Shown one piece after another: positions 23,545 to 31,612 of a stretch of DNA of 32,557 bases. A program made the position numbers and the translations under genes. Source of the stretch: Planctomycetes bacterium DG_23 (lineage in GTDB: Bacteria > Planctomycetota > DG-23). How positions within the stretch are numbered: position 1 is the stretch's first letter; every line of letters begins with the position of its first letter. The stretch covers positions 1 through 32,557 of the forward strand of contig LIZR01000049.1 of the NCBI GenBank assembly GCA_001302825.1, in the 5' to 3' direction. The notes under the pieces are model-generated. The model was not told the DNA's origin, made no database searches, and saw only the letters and a program-made list of their open reading frames with translations.

Positions 23545-24813
23545 TTGATTGAGAAACTCGCCATCAAAGGAGGCCCCCGGACTGTTCCCGAAGGAACTAT
23601 CAAAAACTGGCCGCCCATCGATGATGTGGACCGCAAGATGGTTATGGCAGCGCTGGAAAGCCCCAAACTCACTTACGCCCAGAACTGCCGCAACCTTGAA
23701 GAAGAATTCGCAGCCTGGAACGGCAATCGCTTCTCCATTACCACCAATTCTGGCACGGCCGCCTTGCATATGGGGGTAGCGGCCTGCGGTTGTGGAGTCG
23801 GTGACGAAGTTATCGTGCCGGCCTATTCCTGGTCCTCCTCGGTTACTTGCGTGCTCCATCATAATGCCATTCCGGTGTTCGTGGACATCGACTTTGATAC
23901 GATGAATATAGACCCGGACAAAATCGAAGAGGCGATTACTCCACGAACTAAGGCCATCATTGTTGTTCACCTGCATGGCCTTGCTGTAGATATGAAAAAG
24001 ATTATGGATATTGCCCAGCGCCACGGCCTCAAGGTGATAGAGGATGCCTGTCAGGCCCACGGGGCGAAATTCAATGGCAAGAAGGTAGGCACCTGGGGCC
24101 ACTCTGCCGCCTTCAGTTTCAATCAGAACAAGTGTCTATGCTCGGGCGAAGGCGGAATGTTCGTGACCGATGATGAAGAGATCCTCGCTCAGGCAAAAAA
24201 ACTTTGGTCTTTTGGAGAAACTCGCACCCCCCTCGAAGACCGTGACTATCACGCCTATGCTTTAGGATGGATGTATCGCAATAGCGAAATCATCGCGGCC
24301 TTTGGCCGCGCGCAATTAACCAAATTAGACCCTTACCTGGACACACAGAAGAAAAATGCCCAGCGGCTGGCCGAGTGCCTAAAAGACATACCTCACTTAA
24401 TCCTACCTACCGAGCCGGATGGTTTTGAACATAACTGGTATAATTACACCGTCCGATTTGATATGGAGGCATTGGGACACGCGGACGATGCCGCGGCATT
24501 TCGCGATAAAATTCTGCGCGCCCTTCAGGCTGAAGGGGCGGGGGTAAGCGTGTGGCAAAAATTCATCCTGCCGGCGATGACCGTGTTTCAGGCCAAAAAC
24601 TCCTACGGCAAGGGCTGTCCCTGGAGCTGCCCCCACGCCGAAAGCGTTGATTACTCCCCAGAGAGATTTCCTATGGCCGAGAAACACTGTGACTGGCACA
24701 TCGGAATGACCACTCCCCTGCGCGCACCCAATGGCCCCGAGGTGGCCGAACTCGTTGCCCAGGCCATTCGCAAGGTTATGGAGAACCTTGACCAATTTGA
24801 GGATATAAAATAG
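23545..24813 (+). CDS. DegT/DnrJ/EryC1/StrS-family PLP aminotransferase
   Basis: 422 residues. The N-terminus (LAIKGGPRTVPEG...WP) is that of the StsC/AHBA-synthase-like branch. PLP-binding landmarks: TNSGTAALHMGVAACGCGVGDEVIVPAYSW, EDACQAHGA, and the Schiff-base Lys in FSFNQNKCLCSGEGG (about residue 196), followed by the family-typical GEGG loop. Such enzymes aminate ketosugars, inososes or related cyclic ketones using glutamate or glutamine. The TTG start has AGGAGG six bases upstream. It opens a same-strand run: the ceramidase-like gene follows after 10 bp, then the TIM-barrel gene and a second amidase, suggesting an amino-polyol substrate or product. No nucleotide-sugar genes are nearby. 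Confidence 0.93.
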   Translation: MIEKLAIKGGPRTVPEGTIKNWPPIDDVDRKMVMAALESPKLTYAQNCRNLEEEFAAWNGNRFSITTNSGTAALHMGVAACGCGVGDEVIVPAYSWSSSVTCVLHHNAIPVFVDIDFDTMNIDPDKIEEAITPRTKAIIVVHLHGLAVDMKKIMDIAQRHGLKVIEDACQAHGAKFNGKKVGTWGHSAAFSFNQNKCLCSGEGGMFVTDDEEILAQAKKLWSFGETRTPLEDRDYHAYALGWMYRNSEIIAAFGRAQLTKLDPYLDTQKKNAQRLAECLKDIPHLILPTEPDGFEHNWYNYTVRFDMEALGHADDAAAFRDKILRALQAEGAGVSVWQKFILPAMTVFQAKNSYGKGCPWSCPHAESVDYSPERFPMAEKHCDWHIGMTTPLRAPNGPEVAELVAQAIRKVMENLDQFEDIK

Positions 24814-24823
24814 GGAAGAGGCA

Positions 24824-26095
24824 TTGGCTCTCAAGGTAGGCTTTGCAGAAACCGATATCACACCTCCGGTGGGCACCCATAAGATTGGTTGGAAAAAAGA
24901 TATCGTTTCTGACCGAGTATTGGACCCGCTCTTCGCCCGCACTGCGGTTCTGGAGTGTGCGGGAGAAAAAGTTGCCTTTGTTCAACTGGACACCCTTAGT
25001 ATTCGCTGGTCTCAAGTCTCCGATATCCGCCAGAGGATTGCTCAAATGTACGCCTTTCCAGCCCGCAGCATAATGGTCGCCGCCACGCACAACCACGCAG
25101 GACCGGCCGTAGCAAACGCTGGAGATGTGAAGCGGGACGATGCTTACATCCAGAGCTTGGTCACCAAAGTCGTCTTTATGTTCGGCCAGGTCCTCACCAA
25201 TATGCAGGAGGCCGAGATAGGCTTCGGAAACAGCTTCGAATTTGATGTGGCTTACAACCGAAGGGTGATTATGAGAGACGGGACTGTCCGCACCCACGGA
25301 AAATTTACAGCCCCGGGAGCTCTATGTATAGAGGGGCCTATAGACCCTGAGTTGGCTGTTATGGTAGCGCGTACCAAAGCAGGCAAATTGCTTGGCGCCA
25401 TAGTCAATTTTACCTGTCATCCCACGCACCACGGTAGTGAAGGAGCGCTTTCTGCAGGTTTTCCCGGCGTTCTGGCAATGCAAATGAAATCCCGGGGATG
25501 TTTGGTGACGCTTTACCTCAACGGCGCCTCCGGCAATATTACCCATATTGACCCGCGCCGACCGGCTCTCCGCAAGTCCAAAGAGGAAATCGGTGCTATC
25601 CTTGCCGACGATGTCAGCAGCATTCTGGCAAGAATGGAATACCGAACTGAAGTAAAACTCGGCTCCCGCTCAAAGACCATTCAATTGCCTTTCCGAAAAA
25701 TCACAGAAAAAGAAATTAAGGGGACAGCAAAAGGCGCTCAGCGTTTTATCGACTCCGCTATATATGACCGCGAGATTCCCCGCCAGATAGAACGCATACG
25801 CAGAATGGGTACCCAGCCCGCAGAGGTGCAGGTAATATTCGTGGATGAATATGCCTTTGTGGCCATTCCGGCAGAGTATTTCGTGCAGCACGGCCTGCGT
25901 ATTAAGGAAAAATCCCATCCCCGGCATGCGCTCATCGTCGGACATGCTAATGGTATGGTGGGGTATGTGCCGCATAAGGAGGCCTTCCTGCGCGGCGGAT
26001 ACGAAACCACCTTTTGTGGAAGTAGCCGTCTGGCCCCCGAGGCCGGCGATATGCTCGCAGACTGTGCTATTGAACTCCTGCACCAAGGGGTCTAA
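24824..26095 (+). CDS. Neutral/alkaline ceramidase N-terminal-domain hydrolase
   Basis: 423 residues. The family markers are GFAETDITPPVG at the N-terminus, ATHNHAGP (zinc ligands and substrate pocket), NFTCHPTHHG (further His ligands) and LYLNGASGNITH, where family members have their catalytic Ser-containing segment; a late GHANGMVGYVPHKEAF motif is also typical. Only the catalytic domain is present: classical neutral ceramidases are about 650-700 residues and secreted, whereas this one lacks a signal peptide and the C-terminal immunoglobulin-like domain. It therefore probably cleaves an intracellular N-acyl or related amide rather than membrane ceramide. TTG start with GGGAAGAGG just upstream. 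It lies between the aminotransferase (10 bp) and a TIM-barrel gene (2 bp), so translation is probably coupled. Confidence 0.88.
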   Translation: MALKVGFAETDITPPVGTHKIGWKKDIVSDRVLDPLFARTAVLECAGEKVAFVQLDTLSIRWSQVSDIRQRIAQMYAFPARSIMVAATHNHAGPAVANAGDVKRDDAYIQSLVTKVVFMFGQVLTNMQEAEIGFGNSFEFDVAYNRRVIMRDGTVRTHGKFTAPGALCIEGPIDPELAVMVARTKAGKLLGAIVNFTCHPTHHGSEGALSAGFPGVLAMQMKSRGCLVTLYLNGASGNITHIDPRRPALRKSKEEIGAILADDVSSILARMEYRTEVKLGSRSKTIQLPFRKITEKEIKGTAKGAQRFIDSAIYDREIPRQIERIRRMGTQPAEVQVIFVDEYAFVAIPAEYFVQHGLRIKEKSHPRHALIVGHANGMVGYVPHKEAFLRGGYETTFCGSSRLAPEAGDMLADCAIELLHQGV

Positions 26096-26097
26096 GC

Positions 26098-26943
26098 GTG
26101 AAAATCTCTATGATGACCTACACTATGGCTCGCGGCCTCAAAGAAGGCGAAAAGTTTGATCTTAAAGCCTTTTGCGAATTTACCCGCCAGTTAAATCTTG
26201 ATGCTATAGACTGGGTGACAACATATGGCTACGAGCCTCAAGAGATTCGCAAGATTACAGATGATTACAGATTGAAAAATATCTGCTATACCTTTCAGTG
26301 CGACCTTAATTATCCCACGGCCGCCGAGCGCGCCTCTGGCAGAGACCAATTCAAAAGGGGCGTGGAAACTGCCCTCATCCTCGGAGCCGATAAGATTATG
26401 TTACCGGTCAAAGGAAAGCCAGAACTTAGCCGCGAGCAGAGCTTCCGCAATGTCGTCTCTGGACTGCAAGAGGTCATTGAGTTTGCCCGCAATCTCGCTG
26501 TGGTGGTTACGGTGGAGCATTTTCCAGCGCCCACCAGCCCTTTTATTACTTCGAAAGATTTAAACCGAGCTGTGAAGGAAGTGCCAGGGCTTCGTATCAC
26601 CTACGATAACGGGAATGTGACCACGGGCGGAGAAACCGCCGCCGAAGGCTTCCGCAGAAGCGCCGAGTATATCGTGCATGTGCATTTTAAGGATTTCGCT
26701 ATATGTTCTGAGGATGCCCCGGGAGCGAGACCCTGTCTTGATGGCAAATATCGCCGTGCGGTGCTGGTGGGCGATGGCGATGTGGACCAGGTGGAGGCCC
26801 TGCGGGCTATGAAGGCATTCGGCTACGCCGGCTATATTAACTTTGAGTACGAAGGCCGCGAATATACCCCTCGTGAAGCAACCATAGAAGGCGTCCGCAG
26901 GATGCGGAAGATGCTGGCTTCGCTCGACTCATCCGCGCCTTAG
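26098..26943 (+). CDS. Sugar phosphate isomerase/epimerase-like TIM barrel (AP_endonuc_2/xylose-isomerase-like)
   Basis: 281 residues. The fold signature includes a metal-site Glu in VVVTVEHFPAP (about 142), TYDNGNV (Asp about 167), VHVHFKDF (His about 200) and the terminal NFEYEG (Glu about 250), the usual Glu/Asp/His/Glu metal set of xylose-isomerase-like barrels. Members isomerise or epimerise sugars, polyols and inososes, or act as dehydratases; the substrate cannot be read here. The GTG start lies 2 bp after the ceramidase-like stop codon, so the two are translationally coupled. Next to a DegT aminotransferase of StsC type, an inosose- or ketosugar-type substrate would be consistent, but this is inference. 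Confidence 0.88.
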   Translation: MKISMMTYTMARGLKEGEKFDLKAFCEFTRQLNLDAIDWVTTYGYEPQEIRKITDDYRLKNICYTFQCDLNYPTAAERASGRDQFKRGVETALILGADKIMLPVKGKPELSREQSFRNVVSGLQEVIEFARNLAVVVTVEHFPAPTSPFITSKDLNRAVKEVPGLRITYDNGNVTTGGETAAEGFRRSAEYIVHVHFKDFAICSEDAPGARPCLDGKYRRAVLVGDGDVDQVEALRAMKAFGYAGYINFEYEGREYTPREATIEGVRRMRKMLASLDSSAP

Positions 26944-26976
26944 CCAGAAAACTGCGCAGGAAAAGGAGTTTCTACT

Positions 26977-27738
26977 ATGCGCAAAGTTCGCATAGGAGTG
27001 ATTAAAGCCGAGCCGGTGAAATGGAACAAACGCAAAAATTGGAATACTTTGGACCGTCTTGTTCGCAAAGCCGCCCGTGGTGGGGCGAAGTTGGTCATTA
27101 CCCCGGAGTGCTTTCTCGACGGGTATGTGGCTTCTGACAAACGCTCGACGCAGGAAAAATTTCGCCGCATAGCCGAACGCGGCGCGAAGGGCACTTATAT
27201 CAAAAAAGCCAGTGCGCTCGCTAAGCAACTCGGCCTCTACTTCGTGGTAGGCTTTACAGATACTCCTGACGGGAAGACTTTCTATAACGCAGCCTACCTG
27301 TTTGACCCCAAAGGTCGCATAGCCGGAAAATACTACAAGATTCATATCGGCGCCAGATACACCCCCGGTAATGCGCTGCCCGTCTTCGATACATCATTCG
27401 GCCGAGTGGGAATCCTCATTTGTGCTGACCGCCGCTGGCCTGAGAATACACGCATTCTCGCACTAAAAGGCGCCGAGGTAATTCTAATCCCTTCCTACGG
27501 TATGTGGCACGAGGCCAATGAGTGCTGGATGCGCACACGGGGCTATGAGAACGGCGTCTATATATGTTTTGCCCATCCCAAGGTGGCCTTCGTTGTAAAC
27601 CCCAAGGGTAATGTTGAGGCAAAACTGATGGGCAGTGTAGATGATGTGTTACTTCACGACCTCGACACAGTAACACACGCTCATCTCAACCAGCGTCGGC
27701 CGGACCTCTACCAAACACTGACCGAACCTCTATCGTAG
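26977..27738 (+). CDS. Nitrilase-superfamily amidase 2
   Basis: 253 residues. The triad is complete: Glu44 in ITPECFLDGY, Lys121 in YYKIHIG, Cys149 in LICADRRWPEN. The length is that of minimal amidases of this family. The sequence differs clearly from amidases 1 and 3 in the loop after Cys (ADRRW versus YDNN and YDLRFPE), so the three represent different branches. The ATG has AAAGGAG about 8 bases upstream. It ends the DegT-ceramidase-TIM barrel run after a 33-bp gap, and is probably the last gene before the convergent FG-GAP gene. Confidence 0.9.
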   Translation: MRKVRIGVIKAEPVKWNKRKNWNTLDRLVRKAARGGAKLVITPECFLDGYVASDKRSTQEKFRRIAERGAKGTYIKKASALAKQLGLYFVVGFTDTPDGKTFYNAAYLFDPKGRIAGKYYKIHIGARYTPGNALPVFDTSFGRVGILICADRRWPENTRILALKGAEVILIPSYGMWHEANECWMRTRGYENGVYICFAHPKVAFVVNPKGNVEAKLMGSVDDVLLHDLDTVTHAHLNQRRPDLYQTLTEPLS

Positions 27739-27766
27739 TCTTGTCAGGGCTGACGCCAAACTTCTG

Positions 27767-29125
27767 CTATTTCTTAATCTTCGGCAAGTCGAAGATGGCA
27801 ACCATATAGCCTTTATCTCTGGTCGTTCCCGATACAGCAAGAGCCGCAGTCGCCTGGTGGTCTGCGGATGCGAGAAAGAGCATTTGGTCGCCGCGGAGGT
27901 AGCCCTGCTTGGGGCCGAGGGTGAGTGTGGTAAGATGTTCGCCGGTTGCGCCAGAGAAGATGAGTACACCGTGCACCGGCTTTTTGCCCACGATAGTGGG
28001 AAGGGCACAGGCGATTTCCCTTGCGCCATCGCCATCCAGGTCACTCAAGAGGGTAACCGGAGCGCCGAAGCCCACATCACCAGGAAGTTCGCGGCGTTCG
28101 CCCGTTTTTGCATCAACGGCTATCCTGCGCGGCCCGCCGGGAAGGCTGCTGCCGGCCACCTGCCAGATTTGTGTTCCGTCAGCCCCAGAGTAAAGAGCGA
28201 GGTAACTCACATCCTTGTTCACATCAGCACCCATATTGTTGGTTATGATGAGGTCCGGCGTTCCCTCGCTATTTAGGTCGCCGGGCGAGGCAAAAAAAAT
28301 CGTCCCCACAACTATGTCTCGTTTCACCGGAACTCGGCGCAGCGCAGTGAAGTCTTTGCCCGAAAGGAAAATCCACTCTGATTTCTCTTGGTCTCTGGAC
28401 CCCACCAGATAATCATCGATGCCGTCACCATTCAAATCCGGGAAGCTCGGTACAAGCCACTCTTGCCAGACAAGTTTGGGATCAACTTGCAGAAGATTTT
28501 CTTTCTTGAGCGTTTCCGAAAGGTCCTTGGCCGAAAGTGCGCGCACGCCTAACTCGTACCCATAAATAAAAACAAGGTCATCCACACCATCGCCAGTCAC
28601 ATCATAGACTCGGACAGGCGTAAAGGTGCGACCTGTCTCAGCCCGGAGAATGCGCAAGCCATCCCTGCCCGAAAATATGAAGGCCTCCTTGTCCGACCAA
28701 TCGTTGCGCACAAATATCTCCGGAATGCCATCGCCATTCTGGTCGCCGATGAGAGCAAAATCTTTCAGTGTATAGCCCGGCTCCCCGGCCGCCTGGGCGG
28801 CCTTGCCGACCAGTGCCTTCACCTGCCAGATTTCTTCACCGTCCTTGCCTGAATAGGCGGCAAAAGAGCCCGGATATTTGCCGCTTCCCACCAGAAGGTC
28901 CGTGTAGCCATCGTTATTGATGTCACCAAGTTCACCCAGCCCGCCAGTCACCCAGCGCCTGTAAAGCCCCGGCGCAGAAGGTAAGTATCCATCGGTATGG
29001 ATTATGAGACGGGCGCCGCCCACGGCGCCACCTTTTTCCACTTCGCCCCTTTTGCCACAACCAAATGATACGGCCAAGGCAATAAATAGAATCACCAGGC
29101 CCCAGCGAGTCAAGGATTGTCTCAC
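27767..29125 (-). CDS. FG-GAP (VCBS-type) repeat beta-propeller lipoprotein
   Basis: 452 residues. Start GTG 29125 is chosen because AAAGGAG lies seven bases upstream and it places the signal peptide at the N-terminus; a longer reading to 29227 adds 34 residues of unlikely sequence. The lipobox is VSFGC (Cys near 23). The body shows at least six calcium-binding FG-GAP units, each with a DxNxDGxxD-type core: DINNDGYTDLLVG, DQNGDGIPEIFV, DVTGDGVDDLVF, DLNGDGIDDYLVG, DLNSEGTPDLII and DLDGDGAREIAC. This is an integrin-alpha-like propeller, expected to bind a ligand on the cell surface or in the periplasm. It is divergent from the amidase 3 operon and converges with amidase 2. Confidence 0.92.
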   Translation of the reverse strand: MRQSLTRWGLVILFIALAVSFGCGKRGEVEKGGAVGGARLIIHTDGYLPSAPGLYRRWVTGGLGELGDINNDGYTDLLVGSGKYPGSFAAYSGKDGEEIWQVKALVGKAAQAAGEPGYTLKDFALIGDQNGDGIPEIFVRNDWSDKEAFIFSGRDGLRILRAETGRTFTPVRVYDVTGDGVDDLVFIYGYELGVRALSAKDLSETLKKENLLQVDPKLVWQEWLVPSFPDLNGDGIDDYLVGSRDQEKSEWIFLSGKDFTALRRVPVKRDIVVGTIFFASPGDLNSEGTPDLIITNNMGADVNKDVSYLALYSGADGTQIWQVAGSSLPGGPRRIAVDAKTGERRELPGDVGFGAPVTLLSDLDGDGAREIACALPTIVGKKPVHGVLIFSGATGEHLTTLTLGPKQGYLRGDQMLFLASADHQATAALAVSGTTRDKGYMVAIFDLPKIKK

Positions 29126-29170
29126 TTCTCCACTCCTTTCAGAAACTGCCACTAAACTCCATTTCCAAAA

Positions 29171-29199
29171 ATGATAACAGTAAAGGAAGGGAAGGACAA
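29171..29199 (-). promoter_or_regulatory. Promoter of the FG-GAP lipoprotein
   Basis: Minus strand TTGTCC (29199-29194), 17 bp, TATCAT (29176-29171). The leader to GTG 29125 is about 40 nt and contains the SD. Confidence 0.5.
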
Positions 29200-29255
29200 G
29201 GGTGAAACTCTGAGGTCGATTACTCAAAGTGCAGAAGTGAGCCCCGAGATTCCTC

Positions 29256-29285
29256 TTGCGAGCACAGCAAAGTCTCAGATATAAT
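29256..29285 (+). promoter_or_regulatory. Promoter of the amidase 3-cupin-DUF2848 operon
   Basis: TTGCGA (29256-29261), 18 bp, perfect TATAAT (29280-29285). The predicted start near 29292 gives a leader of about 55 nt to ATG 29350. It lies about 60 bp from the divergent FG-GAP promoter. Confidence 0.6.
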
Positions 29286-29349
29286 GGAGCGAAATTTCAA
29301 AGCAACTATAATACTGCAACTATTCGCATTCAGGAAAGGCCTTTTGAAG

Positions 29350-30120
29350 ATGCGCATATCCAGTATTCAACTTGAGATAAAGGAGAGGCCCAAGTCTGAA
29401 ACCCTGAAGTGGGTGCTGAAGCTTATTGAGAAGGCGCCAAGAAGCGACCTAATTCTTTTGCCTGAGATTTGGCCTATAGGATATTTCTCTTTTTCCCGCT
29501 ACCTAAGTGAATCCGAGCCCCAGGACGGCCCTACGGTTAAGGCCTTACAAAAAAAGGCCGTGGAGTTGAAGTGCCATATCTTCACGGGAAGTTTTGTTGA
29601 GCGAGAGGGCGAGCGTCTTTATAATACCAGCCTCTTGCTTGATCCAGAGGGCAATATCATCGCCAAGTATCGCAAAATCCATCTGTTCGGCTACGGGTCT
29701 GAAGAAAAGCACCTGCTTGAGCGCGGGCGGGAAGTGGCTACGGCCGAGACCCCCTGGGGCCTTGCCGGACTTTCTACTTGCTACGATCTGCGCTTCCCGG
29801 AACTCTACAGAAAAATGGTCGACCAGGGGGCCAAAGTTTTCCTGGTCGCCTCCGCCTGGCCTCTGGCTCGGCTTGATGCCTGGGTTTTGTTCAACCGGGC
29901 CAGAGCACTTGAGAATCTCGCCTTTCTATTCTCCTGCAATTGTGCCGGAACGAACCAGAGCCACCAATTCGCCGGCCACAGTATGTTCGTGGACCCATTG
30001 GGTAAGGTCATCTGTGAGGCCGGCGAAAAGGAGGAGATTGTCACCAAGGAAGTGGAAATAACTATGGTCGAGCAAGTGCGCAAAGATTTCAGCGCACTCG
30101 AAGACAGAATGTTAAAGTAG
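29350..30120 (+). CDS. Nitrilase-superfamily amidase 3 (omega-amidase/Nit-like branch)
   Basis: 256 residues. The triad is Glu39 in LLPEIWPIGY, Lys109 in YRKIHLF, Cys144 in STCYDLRFPELYR. The CYDLRFPE signature is the one found in Nit/omega-amidase-like members (YafV, Nit2), which hydrolyse alpha-keto amides or deaminated glutathione. Start: ATG 29350 is preferred, with AGGAAAGG 10 bases upstream; the in-frame TTG 29344 is 4 bases from it, and the longer frame from 29284 lies before the predicted transcription start. A cupin gene begins 12 bp downstream, in the same transcript. Confidence 0.92.
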   Translation: MRISSIQLEIKERPKSETLKWVLKLIEKAPRSDLILLPEIWPIGYFSFSRYLSESEPQDGPTVKALQKKAVELKCHIFTGSFVEREGERLYNTSLLLDPEGNIIAKYRKIHLFGYGSEEKHLLERGREVATAETPWGLAGLSTCYDLRFPELYRKMVDQGAKVFLVASAWPLARLDAWVLFNRARALENLAFLFSCNCAGTNQSHQFAGHSMFVDPLGKVICEAGEKEEIVTKEVEITMVEQVRKDFSALEDRMLK

Positions 30121-30132
30121 GAGGATGGCGAG

Positions 30133-30498
30133 TTGAAAGAGCATAAGGAATTCTACCAGGTAGACCTTTCATCCGGCTGGGAGAATGTTCCCGACTATCC
30201 GGAAGGCGTCAAACAAAAGGTGCTTTCCGGCTATTTGGATGAGAAGAACAAGACAGGTACGCGCACACGACTGCTTCGTTTCGAACCAGGTGCCTTTACT
30301 ACTGAGATTTTTGCACACGATTACTGGGAGGAAGTTTTTCAGATTTCGGGCACACTGACCACCCACGGCGAAACTTTCGGCCCGATGACCTATGCCTGCC
30401 GGCCTCCCCATATCAAACACGGCCCATTCAGTAGCAAGGAAGGGTGCCTCTTACTGGAAATACATTATTTCGAACCTCAAGACCCAGAGTGTGATTGA
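30133..30498 (+). CDS. Small cupin-domain protein
   Basis: 121 residues, a single beta-barrel cupin. The metal-site motifs are recognisable though modified: FAHDYWEEVFQISG corresponds to motif 1 (His and Glu) and CRPPHIKHGPF to motif 2 (His). Small cupins of this kind act as metal-dependent enzymes or binding proteins in small-molecule metabolism; no substrate is evident. TTG start with AGGAGG (30119-30124) eight bases upstream; the SD overlaps the stop codon of amidase 3, so expression is coupled. An ATG at 30125 after the SD meets a stop three codons on, so it cannot be the start. Confidence 0.85.
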   Translation: MKEHKEFYQVDLSSGWENVPDYPEGVKQKVLSGYLDEKNKTGTRTRLLRFEPGAFTTEIFAHDYWEEVFQISGTLTTHGETFGPMTYACRPPHIKHGPFSSKEGCLLLEIHYFEPQDPECD

Positions 30499-30514
30499 AA
30501 AACTTCCTCAATAA

Positions 30515-31297
30515 GTGCAGCCGGGAGCGGAGTGCGAATTATATGTTGTGACTGAGGAGGGCGTCATCGCTATTTTAGAATTATCCCTAACCACTGATTC
30601 GGGCCAAATTCCCTTAAAGTTTGCAGTAAATCGTATGGTGAACCTTGGATATGCGGGCCGGGATCTCGCTTCAGTAAGAGCCCATATCAAAGAACTTGAG
30701 CGGGAAGGTATCCCGGCTCCTCCCTCAGTGCCTATGTTCTTTCCCGTCCTTAAAGAGAATATTACCACCGGAAACCATATTGAAGTGGTAAGCGAAAAGA
30801 CTTCCGGCGAAGCAGAATTTGTTCTGCTTCTTACAGAGAATGGCACCTATGTGGGCGTGGGTAGCGACCACACGGACCGCGCTCTGGAAAGCAAGAATAT
30901 GCTCAATTCTAAGCAGATTTGCCCTAATGTGCTTTCCAAAGAGGTATGGGATTACCAGGATGTGAAAGGCCATTGGGACAGTATCCTCATCCGTAGTTGG
31001 GTAAGACCTGCGCCAGATGAAGATGAGATTTTGTATCAGGAGGCGCTTCTGGCTGCCATCTTGTCACCGCCCGATATTATCGGCCTTGTAAAATCGAAAA
31101 TCCTGGATGGCGAGCATAATAACCTGGTAATATTTTCTGGAACCGTTCCCGTGCTTGGCGGGCAAACTATTTGCGGGAGCCATTTCCACTCGGCCCTTAT
31201 AGACCCACTTCTAAAGAGAAGCCTGACTTGTACCTATGAGATTGTGAAACTCGGCTATCTCGGCCCCCTCGCCAAATCTCATAATTCGGATTCATAA
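30515..31297 (+). CDS. DUF2848-family protein (FAH-like fold)
   Basis: 260 residues, cytoplasmic. The pattern matches the DUF2848 family as I remember it: an N-terminal NRMVNLGYAGRD segment with a Gln/Glu-rich helix, IPAPPSVPMFFPV, then GVGSDHTDRALE in the middle, NVLSKEVWDYQDVKGHWD, and a final SGTVP with GGxxxxGxxFH motifs. These proteins resemble fumarylacetoacetate hydrolase-type folds; function is unproven. An in-frame stop lies directly before GTG 30515, so the start cannot be further upstream, but GTG 30515 has no SD and GTG 30548 is an alternative. It ends 6 bp inside the convergent EthD-like gene. Confidence 0.85.
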   Translation: MQPGAECELYVVTEEGVIAILELSLTTDSGQIPLKFAVNRMVNLGYAGRDLASVRAHIKELEREGIPAPPSVPMFFPVLKENITTGNHIEVVSEKTSGEAEFVLLLTENGTYVGVGSDHTDRALESKNMLNSKQICPNVLSKEVWDYQDVKGHWDSILIRSWVRPAPDEDEILYQEALLAAILSPPDIIGLVKSKILDGEHNNLVIFSGTVPVLGGQTICGSHFHSALIDPLLKRSLTCTYEIVKLGYLGPLAKSHNSDS

Positions 31298-31612
31298 CTT
31301 CTTCCGCACGACATCCAGGATTTCTACCGTGTGGCGGCGGACCTCACCCCGGAAAGCAGGAAATTTGGCCATATCAGCCTTGGCTTTCTCTCGTTGGGGA
31401 GACTCAAGTGCTGCACGAAGGTCTTCCAGCGTAGCGAATGTAAGCCGGGTCATCATAAAAAAATTTTTGCTTTCTACATTGCGATGCACTTCCACACGCC
31501 GGATTTTGGGGAAGGTCCAGACGATGGGGAGGTGTTCGCTCACATAATAATCCAGAAACAAATCCGGGTTTTCACATCTGCCCTCGTAAATCACCAGGTA
31601 TGCGTAACTCAT
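31292..31612 (-). CDS. EthD-like dimeric alpha+beta barrel protein
   Basis: 106 residues. MSYAYLVIYEG..DLFLDYYVSEHLPIVWTFPKIRRVEVHR is the EthD-domain pattern: a first strand, a helix with the invariant YxxxHxP-type core (YYVSEHLPI), and the RLTFATLEDLRAALESP strand-helix. Such small proteins form dimers and serve as auxiliary proteins or isomerase/lactonizing-like enzymes in ether, quinone and aromatic degradation. Its ATG overlaps the TGA of the upstream UbiD-family gene (ATGA), so the two are translationally coupled and probably act on a shared pathway. Its 3' end overlaps the DUF2848 gene by 6 bp, on the opposite strand. Confidence 0.85.
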   Translation of the reverse strand: MSYAYLVIYEGRCENPDLFLDYYVSEHLPIVWTFPKIRRVEVHRNVESKNFFMMTRLTFATLEDLRAALESPQREKAKADMAKFPAFRGEVRRHTVEILDVVRKKL

